Below are positions 15,996-22,816 of a DNA stretch of 29,024 nt, in pieces (within the stretch, counting starts at the first letter, position 1; the number at the start of each line of letters is the position of its first letter). The stretch is from contig DAOUGC010000199.1 in the NCBI GenBank assembly GCA_034429695.1, positions 1 through 29,024 of the forward strand, given 5' to 3'. A program made the translations under genes and the position numbers. Source of the DNA: DAOUGC01 sp034429695 (GTDB lineage Bacteria > Chloroflexota > Anaerolineae > Anaerolineales > Anaerolineaceae). Below the pieces are notes generated by a model. The model had not been told where the DNA came from. It saw only the letters and a program-made list of their open reading frames with translations, and searched no databases.

Positions 15996-17737
15996 GCCTG
16001 CACCCCTCCATATCCAAGTTGAGAGTCATAAATATCACGATAAATGGGGCTGGAAGCCAGCAACTCACGGTGTGTACCCTGTGCAGCGATCCGGCCATCG
16101 TCCAGCACCAAAATTTTATCCGCCTGCAGTACTGTGCTGATGCGCTGGGCGATCATGAAGCGCGTACTGGAATGAGCCATGCCATCCAGCGCAGCGTGGA
16201 TCTTCACCTCGGTTTCAACGTCAACCGCGCTGGTGCTGTCATCAAAGATCAGCACCGCCGGCTGCAATAAAATGGCACGGGCAATGGCAATGCGCTGTTT
16301 CTGCCCGCCAGACAGGTTTGCCCCACGCTGTTCGATCCTCGTGTCGTACCCATCCGGGAAGGACATGATGAAGTCATGCGCCTGGGCCGCCTGTGCAGCC
16401 GCCTGCACTTCATCGTCACTGGCGTCAGGCCTGCCATAACGGATGTTGTCGTTGATGGTTCCGCTGAACAGCACCACATCCTGCTGTACCATGCCAATTG
16501 ACCGGCGCAGCGTTTCCTGATCCATGTCGCGCACATCCACACCGTCCAGCAAGACCCGTCCGGCGCTCACATCGTAAAAGCGTGGGATCAGGTTCATCAG
16601 GGTGGTCTTGCCAGCGCCTGTGGTTCCCAAAATGGCAACCGTCTGCCCTGCATCGGCGCTAAAAGTGACTTCCTTTAATACCGGTTCACTGTCGTCGCCG
16701 TTGTAATGAAAAGCCACGTTCTCAAACACCACCCGGCCGTCGCGCGGCTTTTCGCTCACCGCCGCAGGCCGGTTTTGAACCGCCGGCTGCATGTCAATCA
16801 CTTCCTGAATACGTCCGGCGGATGCCTCGGCGCGCGAGATTTGGATCACCAACGTGCTGACCATCATTAAAGAAAACAGGGTGGTGGTGAGGTAATTGAC
16901 AAAAGCTATGATCTGCCCCACCTGCATGCTCCCCTGAATTACGTTGCGGCCGCCAAACCAAAAGACAGCCACAATTGCCATGTTCAGGGTCAGCATCATA
17001 AAGGAAGGAATGATCGCCACCATTCTACCGGCCGCCAGGTTTTCCTTGGTGAGGCTTTCATTGGCCCGCCCAAAGCGTGCGATCTCAAACCCGCGCCGCA
17101 CAAAAGCTTTGACCACGCGCATACCCGCCAGGTTTTCCTGCATCACCTCATTGAGGGCATCCAGACGCTCCTGCACGCGCAGAAATAGCGGGGTGGCTTT
17201 CTGGACAACCCAGATCACCATGGCCAGTTCAACCGGCAGCAGAATTAGGGGTAAAAACGCCAGCTTCGGGCTGGTGACAATTGCCATAATCACGCTGCCC
17301 ACCAGCAGCAAGGGGGAGCGCACCAGAATGCGCAGCATGATCGTCACCGCTTCCTGCACCTGGGTCACATCGTTGGTCAGGCGGGTAATCAACTGACCCG
17401 TATCCAGTTGGTCCAGGTTGGCAAAGGAAAAATTCTGAACCTTGCGAAACAGAAACTGACGCAGATCCGCAGCCAGGCCCACCCCAGCCGTCTCGGCAAA
17501 TATGCCACACCCAACGCCTCCCACCACACCGATTAACGCCAGCCCAAGCATCAGCAGACCGGTTTGCAGGACAACGTTCAAGTCCATGCGGGCAATACCG
17601 TCATCCACGATGCGCTGCACCATGCGCGGCTGCATCAGGTCCATGGTAACTTCAAGCAGCATGAACAGGGGAGCCAGCACCGCAGACACGCGGTAAGGCT
17701 TGAGGAACCTGATTAAACTCCATCCTTTAATTTTCAA
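15992..17737 (-). CDS. Heterodimeric ABC exporter subunit, degenerate-site half (TM287-like)
   Basis: The 581-residue exporter half has a six-helix transmembrane domain (about 15-310) and a nucleotide-binding domain. Walker A is GTTGAGKTT and the signature LSGGQKQRIAIAR. Walker B reads LIFDDSTSAVD with Asp in place of the catalytic Glu, and the switch His is replaced by Gln in MIAQRIST. These two substitutions define the non-hydrolysing site of TM287-type subunits, and the neighbouring gene supplies the competent partner. The start is TTG 17737, supported by GGAGG 7 nt upstream. It lies 53 nt after the marR stop, with a TTAGCCGGCTAA palindrome in between. Confidence 0.93.
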   Translation of the reverse strand: MKIKGWSLIRFLKPYRVSAVLAPLFMLLEVTMDLMQPRMVQRIVDDGIARMDLNVVLQTGLLMLGLALIGVVGGVGCGIFAETAGVGLAADLRQFLFRKVQNFSFANLDQLDTGQLITRLTNDVTQVQEAVTIMLRILVRSPLLLVGSVIMAIVTSPKLAFLPLILLPVELAMVIWVVQKATPLFLRVQERLDALNEVMQENLAGMRVVKAFVRRGFEIARFGRANESLTKENLAAGRMVAIIPSFMMLTLNMAIVAVFWFGGRNVIQGSMQVGQIIAFVNYLTTTLFSLMMVSTLVIQISRAEASAGRIQEVIDMQPAVQNRPAAVSEKPRDGRVVFENVAFHYNGDDSEPVLKEVTFSADAGQTVAILGTTGAGKTTLMNLIPRFYDVSAGRVLLDGVDVRDMDQETLRRSIGMVQQDVVLFSGTINDNIRYGRPDASDDEVQAAAQAAQAHDFIMSFPDGYDTRIEQRGANLSGGQKQRIAIARAILLQPAVLIFDDSTSAVDVETEVKIHAALDGMAHSSTRFMIAQRISTVLQADKILVLDDGRIAAQGTHRELLASSPIYRDIYDSQLGYGGVQA

Positions 17738-17756
17738 GTAAAATCCTCCACAATTA

Positions 17757-17768
17757 TTAGCCGGCTAA
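17757..17768. promoter_or_regulatory. MarR operator, copy 1
   Basis: The perfect 12-bp palindrome TTAGCCGGCTAA lies 20 nt upstream of the TTG start of the first exporter gene and is identical to the copy in front of marR. It resembles the SlyA-type consensus (TTAG-N4-CTAA). Confidence 0.7.
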
Positions 17769-17790
17769 CTGTTGGGCTAAAAAAATTTGC

Positions 17791-18246
17791 CTACTTCCAC
17801 GGCTCCTCGCCGGTCACATCCACCAGGTTCTGACGCACGCGAATTAACAATGCGTACAGCATTTCCCGTTCCTCATCCGTCAAACCTTTAAAGGTCTCAC
17901 GATCCATGGTCTGAAAGACCTCCTCCACCCTGCTTTTCACCGCGCGTCCGGTTTCGGTCAGGTACACCCTGCTGACGCGCTGATCCTGTTCATCGGTGCG
18001 GCGCTGAATAAAACCCGCCTTCTCCATGCGCTGCAACATCTTGGTGATCGTTGCCGGTGCGATCTTCATGCGCGCTGCCAGTTCGGTCTGGGTCACACCC
18101 TCCTGTTTCCAGAGTTCCTTGAGCAAGCGTGGTTGTCCCTGGTATAACCCGAGCGCCTCCACCAATTGGTGCAGTCGGATGCGGTGTAAATGACCCACAT
18201 TGGCCAGGATCATATCGATGAGATGTTTCTCATTCTGAGGGTTCAA
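17791..18246 (-). CDS. MarR family transcriptional regulator
   Basis: The 151-residue protein has the MarR winged helix-turn-helix (about 45-105: VTQTELAARMKIAPATITKMLQRMEKAGFIQR, wing DEQDQRVSRVYLT) between N- and C-terminal dimerisation helices. The apparent start is TTG 18246 with AAGG about 8 nt upstream. The next in-frame Met is residue 12, so the exact N-terminus is less sure. It precedes the two exporter genes on the same strand. The same palindrome overlaps its own promoter and sits before the exporter genes, so it very probably represses both until a ligand binds. The ligand is likely an exporter substrate (inference). Confidence 0.92.
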   Translation of the reverse strand: MNPQNEKHLIDMILANVGHLHRIRLHQLVEALGLYQGQPRLLKELWKQEGVTQTELAARMKIAPATITKMLQRMEKAGFIQRRTDEQDQRVSRVYLTETGRAVKSRVEEVFQTMDRETFKGLTDEEREMLYALLIRVRQNLVDVTGEEPWK

Positions 18247-18284
18247 TTCAATTGCCTTTTCCGGCTTTTTTTGCTACAATATGA

Positions 18285-18305
18285 TTAGCCGGCTAAATTA
18301 TACCA
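18285..18305 (-). promoter_or_regulatory. marR promoter with overlapping MarR operator, copy 2
   Basis: The minus strand reads TG-G-TATAAT (extended -10, TATAAT at 18302-18297), followed immediately by TTAGCCGGCTAA (18296-18285). The operator therefore covers the transcription start. No good -35 is seen, as expected for an extended -10 promoter. Confidence 0.7.
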
Positions 18306-18394
18306 CAATGTAAATACCTGTGTTTTTTCCTGTCCCCCATCATTGGTATTTTCAATCACCTTATACCTGTCACGATATTCAAAAAGGAGCAACC

Positions 18395-18898
18395 ATGGGA
18401 ACCAAAGGACGTGAAATTGTTGGTATGGATGTGGACGAACTCCTGTGCATCCTCAACAAAGCATTTGCAGATGAGTGGTTGGCATATTATCAATACTGGC
18501 TGGGCGCAAAACTCGTAAAAGGCCCCATGAAGGATGCCGTTGCGGCTGAATTGCTGTTGCACGCAACCGAGGAACTTTCACATGCTGATATGCTGGCAGT
18601 GCGCATCATTCAACTTGGCGGGCAACCGTTGCTGACCCCCAGGGAGTGGTACGAGCAGACCCATTGCGGTTACGACGCCCCGGAAGATCCCTTTGTTCGC
18701 ACCATCCTCGAACAGAATATCAAGGGCGAACAGTGCGCCATCACCGTCTACCAGAACCTGCTTCAAATGGTCAAAGATAAAGACCCCGTGACCTACAACA
18801 TCGTCCTGACCATTTTGGAGCAGGAAGTGGAACACGAGGAAGACCTGCAGTCGCTGGAAGAAGACATCGAATCCCTGACCATGTCTTATCGCGGATAA
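18395..18898 (+). CDS. Dps-like (DPSL) thioferritin / ferritin-like protein
   Basis: The 167-residue four-helix ferritin-like protein has metal-ligand candidates E27, E60 with H63 (EELSHAD), E112 and the E143/H147 group (EQEVEHEED). C91 (THCGY) and C114 (EQCAI) are the near-active-site cysteine pair that distinguishes the Dps-like thioferritins (DPSL) of anaerobes and archaea from ordinary Dps and bacterioferritin. DPSL proteins assemble into 12-subunit cages that oxidise iron with peroxide. The start is ATG 18395, since AAAGGAG precedes it; upstream in-frame residues have no ribosome binding site. A strong terminator follows. It faces a convergent thioredoxin-reductase-like gene. Confidence 0.85.
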   Translation: MGTKGREIVGMDVDELLCILNKAFADEWLAYYQYWLGAKLVKGPMKDAVAAELLLHATEELSHADMLAVRIIQLGGQPLLTPREWYEQTHCGYDAPEDPFVRTILEQNIKGEQCAITVYQNLLQMVKDKDPVTYNIVLTILEQEVEHEEDLQSLEEDIESLTMSYRG

Positions 18899-18926
18899 AG
18901 TCCGCCGATCCTCAATTCGCAAAGTC

Positions 18927-18968
18927 AAACCGCCGTGATCGTTTCTCACGGCGGTTTTTGTTTTTTTT
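18927..18968 (+). terminator. Strong Rho-independent terminator after the thioferritin gene
   Basis: Perfect 12-bp arms AAACCGCCGTGA (18927-18938) and TCACGGCGGTTT (18946-18957) are followed by TTG and eight T residues. Confidence 0.92.
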
Positions 18969-18978
18969 CAATGAAAAT

Positions 18979-19968
18979 TTACTTGGACCAATCAGCCACG
19001 AGCTGCTTGCGTCCGCGCAATACTTTCTCCACCGCCATGCCGGCCACCGCACCCTCTGCAGCCGCAACAACGGCCTGTTTCACATGGTTGCACAGCAAGT
19101 CGCCCACCGCAAATACCCCCGGGATGGCCGTCTGATATTCACGGTCCACCACCAGGCAGCCGGTCTCGCTGATCTCCACCTGCCCCTGCAAAAAGTCGGT
19201 GATTGGTTTGCCGCCCTGCAAGTAAATAAAAGCGCCAGTAATGGAAAGGGTTTGTTCGCCCTGACCGCGCAGCGCAAACCGCACGCCGTTCACTTTGCCA
19301 TTACCTGTAATCTCACGCAGCGATGCACCCATAAATACCTGAACTTTGGGATTGGCGTGCAGCTCTTCGATTAAATGAGCAGGGGCTTTCAACTCCGGTG
19401 TGGGCGACAGAAAGTGGACCTTGCGCACAAAACGCGTCAAAAACAAGCCCTCTTCAATGGCTTCGTCGCTGTTACCGGCCACAACCACTTCCTGATCCTT
19501 GAAAAACGCCGCGTCACATGTGGCACAGTAGGATACACCGTGGCCCAGCAGTTCATCCTCGCCCTTCACCCGTTGCCCGCGCCCCATGGAACCGGTGGCA
19601 ATGATCAATGCCCGTGCCGTATAAACCCCGTTGTTGCCAAACACCACCTTGTCCGGCGAGAGCAGATCCGCGCCCTGCACACGGTCGCTGGTAAAGACCG
19701 CCCCAAAACTGGTCGCCTGGTCGCGCATGCGCTGCAACAAATCCGCCCCGCTGATCTCTTCGATCACACCGGGGTAGTTGGCAATCTTGCCGGTAATGCC
19801 AAGCGCCCCGGCGGTAAGCCCTTTATCAATCACCAGTGTGGAAAGCCCCGCGCGGGCGGTATAAATCGCAGCAGTCGCCCCCGCCGGGCCTCCCCCAATA
19901 ATAACCACATCATATACCTGCTCTTCAGGCGCAGTCACCGCCTGAGACAACTCAAAATTCAAATCCAT
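18979..19968 (-). CDS. Thioredoxin-reductase-like flavoprotein with degenerate NAD(P)H site
   Basis: The 329-residue protein has an N-terminal FAD-binding motif (VVIIGGGPAGATAA, about 21-34), the redox-active disulfide C148-A-T-C151 and the C-terminal FAD motif GVFAVGDLL. This is the low-molecular-weight TrxR layout. The usual GxGxxA pyridine-nucleotide loop is replaced by GNSDEA (165-170), and the HRRxxxR basic motif for the NADPH phosphate reads HFLSPTP. The electron donor may therefore not be NADPH; ferredoxin-dependent flavin thioredoxin reductases show such losses. The start is ATG 19968 because GGAGG lies 5 nt upstream; the ATG at 19980 would overlap that site. It may reduce thioredoxin or redoxins such as the one at 21842-22753 (inference). 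Confidence 0.85.
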   Translation of the reverse strand: MDLNFELSQAVTAPEEQVYDVVIIGGGPAGATAAIYTARAGLSTLVIDKGLTAGALGITGKIANYPGVIEEISGADLLQRMRDQATSFGAVFTSDRVQGADLLSPDKVVFGNNGVYTARALIIATGSMGRGQRVKGEDELLGHGVSYCATCDAAFFKDQEVVVAGNSDEAIEEGLFLTRFVRKVHFLSPTPELKAPAHLIEELHANPKVQVFMGASLREITGNGKVNGVRFALRGQGEQTLSITGAFIYLQGGKPITDFLQGQVEISETGCLVVDREYQTAIPGVFAVGDLLCNHVKQAVVAAAEGAVAGMAVEKVLRGRKQLVADWSK

Positions 19969-20038
19969 GATTGCCTCCATCCTGAACTTTTCCCTTACTT
20001 GGATGCACCAAAAGCCTGAAAGTTACCTCCAAACAGAA

Positions 20039-20064
20039 AACCGCCAGTGTATTTACTGGCGGTT
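20039..20064 (-). terminator. Terminator of the DUF2202 ferritin-like gene
   Basis: Perfect 10-bp arms AACCGCCAGT and ACTGGCGGTT surround a 6-nt loop. On the minus strand the stem is followed by TTCTGTTT. It lies 37 nt after the stop. Confidence 0.75.
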
Positions 20065-20100
20065 GTTGAGATCGGCTCGGCTGTAAAGACCGTTATGTCA

Positions 20101-20694
20101 CTAATCACATGCTTCAAATGCTGGCAGGTGATTTTCCAACGAAGCACTCTGCAGGTTCTGGTACACCTGCAACAGGTCGGCGTGGGTGGTGACCGGCATC
20201 AGCTCATCATAGAGAGCGGCATCAGCAATCTCAGCCGCCACACCCGCAGCGCAGGCATCCGTCAGGCTGTCAAAACTGACGGCCGTGGTCAACCCGGGGT
20301 TGGCGGGCACTTCAACACCGCGCTTTTCGGCCTGAGAGATCAGCATGTTAACGTGTTGCTGCTCCGATTTGGCAATTTGCACGAATGGCGCGACACTCCC
20401 AAACTGGTCAATTACCGCCTGATAAAGATTGAGTGCACCGTACTCTTCGAGTACAGCCTCCTGCAGTGCTTTCACTTCATCCGCGCTCAGCGGACTTGTG
20501 TCGCTCAAACCAGGGTTGCCGGTACCACTACCGTTTCCGCCATTGCCACCACCACGTCCACCGCCTCCCTGTCCACCCGGGCCGCCGCGCACATCCGAAT
20601 CAGCAAATACAGGGCTGGCCTGTACCAGTACAAGCACCAGCACAATTAACACCGAGAGAACACCAAAACCATTTTTAAGTCTACTGTTTTTCAT
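20101..20694 (-). CDS. Secreted ferritin-like protein, DUF2202 type
   Basis: The 197-residue product has a basic N-terminus, a hydrophobic signal segment (about 10-26) and a probable cleavage after VFA (31). A Gly-rich spacer (36-62) comes next, then a ferritin-like four-helix domain of the DUF2202 family. Di-iron ligand candidates are E83/E84, E111 with H114 (EQQH), E155 and E187 with H189 (ENH). The start is ATG 20694, with a GAAGGA element upstream; the 11-residue upstream extension lacks one. It is probably exported and may act in extracytoplasmic iron or peroxide handling. Two Cys (148, 196) could form a disulfide. It stands alone with its own terminator. Confidence 0.78.
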   Translation of the reverse strand: MKNSRLKNGFGVLSVLIVLVLVLVQASPVFADSDVRGGPGGQGGGGRGGGNGGNGSGTGNPGLSDTSPLSADEVKALQEAVLEEYGALNLYQAVIDQFGSVAPFVQIAKSEQQHVNMLISQAEKRGVEVPANPGLTTAVSFDSLTDACAAGVAAEIADAALYDELMPVTTHADLLQVYQNLQSASLENHLPAFEACD

Positions 20695-20787
20695 GTTGTT
20701 ATCCTTCTTATAAGTTATGTAAATCAAATACAGTATGACACCAGGATGTGTGGAAGTTATGAAGATTTTCAGACAGGTTTAAATTGA

Positions 20788-20821
20788 CAAAGGCTGCCTG
20801 TCAGGATCAAGACAGCCTTTG
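20788..20821 (-). terminator. Hairpin downstream of the DUF2268 gene
   Basis: Arms CAAAGGCTG (20788-20796) and CAGCCTTTG (20813-20821), 18 nt after the stop. The U-tract on the minus strand is poor, so termination efficiency is uncertain. Confidence 0.6.
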
Positions 20822-20839
20822 ATGATCACAATCATTCGG

Positions 20840-21673
20840 TCAGCTTAACGAGGAATAACCACTCTCTGCGAGGATGACCTCCGGTGGACATTGCGTCCAA
20901 TCAGAAACACTCTGATCAGAATGTCTGGAGATGTACGCCTGCACGATATGATACCCAATGGTATATCCCGTGGAAGCCGGGGTTTGCCCTTCACCAAAGA
21001 AAAAACGGCGGTGCAGAGCGTATTCGGGGTCGGGTACATCCAGCAAGGGCAACATGGCTGCCCATTGTGCCGATTCCTGTTCAGGCGTCAACGCATTCAA
21101 CCAGTCGGGCTTTAGCGATGGATACAACCGGCTGGCAAAGGCATCGGCTGAGCCTTCGCTGATCAACGAGATCAGCAAGTCCCGCCTGTTACCATGCGTG
21201 ATGAAATAGTAATGGTAACCCCACGCAGAATGATGGCGTTCATGCGCCAGCACATACCCGATCCAGTCCTGCCAGTCGGGCTTTTCAGTTGAAACAGTCA
21301 GCAGGGTGTTGCCGCCCACGCAGGTTCCCACCACGCCAGCATTGACAGGGTCGCATGGCAGAATACATATGGCCACGGGATCATCATGGTAGGGCAGCAT
21401 TCGGGAAATCTTCTCGTATGCCGCACGCACCACGTCTTCCACCCGGCTGATCGCCAATCCCCTGGCAACGCGTTCCAACCCATCCAGGTCTTCCTCCGGG
21501 CGGCTTAACTCCTGCCGGGTGCGTTCCTCGTTAAATTCACCCGCCGCCCATTGATCCCAGTATGGGTCAAGCACCAGTTCGGCCCACAGACGCTGCCATG
21601 CAGCGCGGGGCGCCTTGCGCGCCGCCTGCACATAGTCGAGCACACCCCGATACGCAGAAATCACATTCAGCAT
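20840..21673 (-). CDS. Predicted Zn-dependent protease, DUF2268 family
   Basis: The 277-residue cytoplasmic protein has no signal peptide. It contains the metalloprotease motif HERHH (H144, E145, H148 as HExxH) in YVLAHERHHSAWG and a downstream Glu, E173, in ISEGSADAFA as the likely third zinc ligand. This arrangement defines the DUF2268 (YjaZ-like) predicted proteases. GAGG 4 nt upstream supports ATG 21673. It is transcribed divergently from the selenoprotein gene across a 168-nt intergenic region in which I see no clear promoter. The target protein is unknown. Confidence 0.82.
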   Translation of the reverse strand: MLNVISAYRGVLDYVQAARKAPRAAWQRLWAELVLDPYWDQWAAGEFNEERTRQELSRPEEDLDGLERVARGLAISRVEDVVRAAYEKISRMLPYHDDPVAICILPCDPVNAGVVGTCVGGNTLLTVSTEKPDWQDWIGYVLAHERHHSAWGYHYYFITHGNRRDLLISLISEGSADAFASRLYPSLKPDWLNALTPEQESAQWAAMLPLLDVPDPEYALHRRFFFGEGQTPASTGYTIGYHIVQAYISRHSDQSVSDWTQCPPEVILAESGYSSLS

Positions 21674-21841
21674 AAAACCTCATTGAACCAGCAGAATTAC
21701 CGGTGAACAGAAAAATACCATCCTCCTGTGAATGCGTCAACGCCCAATCGTGGGAAAGTCCTCCGCGTACAGGTGGGGCTATTCCCGTTGTTCACCGCAA
21801 CGTGCATGGATAAAGTGGATGAAGGGAAAGGAGAGGTATAA

Positions 21842-22753
21842 ATGGAGGAAACAAGCGTTTCATCTATACAGGTGGCAGAGAGTTTTTCGCGGATGCGGCG
21901 CATTGAGCCACTTTACGATTATAACTACCGGCATTTTCATCCAAAATATTTTGTGCGCGAGGCAAAACGCACCCTCACCAACCGCGGGGTGCAACCCGGG
22001 CAACCTGCGCCTGATTTTGAATTGCCAGACAGCGCCGGAAACCGCGTACGCCTGAGCAACCTGCGCGGCAGGCCTGTGCTGCTCACCTTCGGCTCGTACA
22101 CCTGACCGATCTCCAACGGCTCGGTCGAGCCGCTCAAGCAACTACACAGCATGTGGGGTGATCTGGTTCAGTTTGTGTATATCCTGATCCGTCAGGCGCA
22201 CCCCGGCCCGGATGCACCCGGGTACCGCACCATGCAACAAAAAATGCGCGACGCCCGCCGCTTTCAACAGGAAGACAACATGCCCTGGCTGCTGCTGGTG
22301 GATGACTTGCAGGGCAGCGCGCATCAAGTGTACGGAGGGCTAGCCAACCCCACTTATCTGATCGATTCAGACGGGAATGTTGCCCACTACAACATGTGGA
22401 CCTATGCACCCGGACTGCACCTCGCCATTGAAGAACTGGTCAATAACGGCGGTGCGGGCGTGGTGAAGGGTGGCATTGACCACGTACCCCATCTGGGAGC
22501 CAGTTTCGCACACGGCTGGCGCGGGCTGCGGCGCGGTCTCCCGCAAAGCCTGTTGGAACTGGAACGCTCCATGCCGCTGCTGGGGGTGGAACTATGGGCC
22601 GGGCATCGGTTGCGCCGCCTGCTTGAACCTTGGGTAATTCGCAGCAAACCGTTGCCCCTCGCCGGACACATCCTCATTTGGTCTGCGCTTTCCGCGTTGG
22701 TGGCCGGGGCGGTCATGTTTTTCTTTGGCACGGGTCGAAAGCACAAAAAATAG
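21842..22753 (+). CDS. Deiodinase/redoxin-like selenoprotein with in-frame TGA (Sec88), C-terminal membrane anchor
   Basis: Reading TGA 22103-22105 as selenocysteine gives one 303-residue protein; without that, two fragments share one frame (21842-22105 and 22151-22753). Residues 45-75 resemble AhpC/TSA redoxins (GQPAPDFELPDSAGN, LSNLRGRPVLLTF). The active site then reads FGSYT-U88-P, matching the FGSCT-U-P site of iodothyronine deiodinases. His120 in RQAH lies 32 residues after U, as recalled for DIO1 Sec126/His158. LLLVDD and PTYLIDSDGNVAHY complete the thioredoxin fold. A hydrophobic segment (about 274-293) ends in a basic tail, so the domain is probably tethered to the membrane. AGGAGAGG lies 5 nt before ATG. 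A SECIS-like hairpin follows the TGA. Function is likely thiol-dependent peroxide or halo-compound reduction; no substrate can be assigned. Confidence 0.85.
22106..22132 (+). promoter_or_regulatory. Putative bacterial SECIS element
   Basis: Immediately after the TGA, an 11-nt spacer leads to arms CGGCTC (22117-22122) and GAGCCG (22127-22132) around the loop GGTC (22123-22126). The loop begins 17 nt after the TGA. Bacterial SECIS elements are short hairpins just 3' of the UGA with G/GU at the start of the apical loop; the E. coli fdhF element has GGUC at nearly the same distance. Confidence 0.72.
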
Positions 22754-22764
22754 CCGGGTTAATC

Positions 22765-22797
22765 GCAAATGACCAGGCCCGCCGCCTGGTCATTTGC
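22765..22797. terminator. Intergenic stem-loop between convergent selenoprotein and GH3 genes
   Basis: Perfect 14-bp arms GCAAATGACCAGGC (22765-22778) and GCCTGGTCATTTGC (22784-22797) with a CCGCC loop. It sits between two convergent stops and likely serves both. There is no strong U-tract on either side. Confidence 0.65.
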
Positions 22798-22816
22798 AGT
22801 GTCCAGTAGAGAACCT

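Noticed and set aside
22106..22753. The selenoprotein region as two separate genes or a frameshifted pseudogene (87-residue piece plus 200-residue piece)
   Set aside because: Both pieces are in the same frame, nothing is missing between them, the TGA falls on the catalytic codon, a SECIS-like stem follows, and the second piece has no ribosome binding site at 22151.
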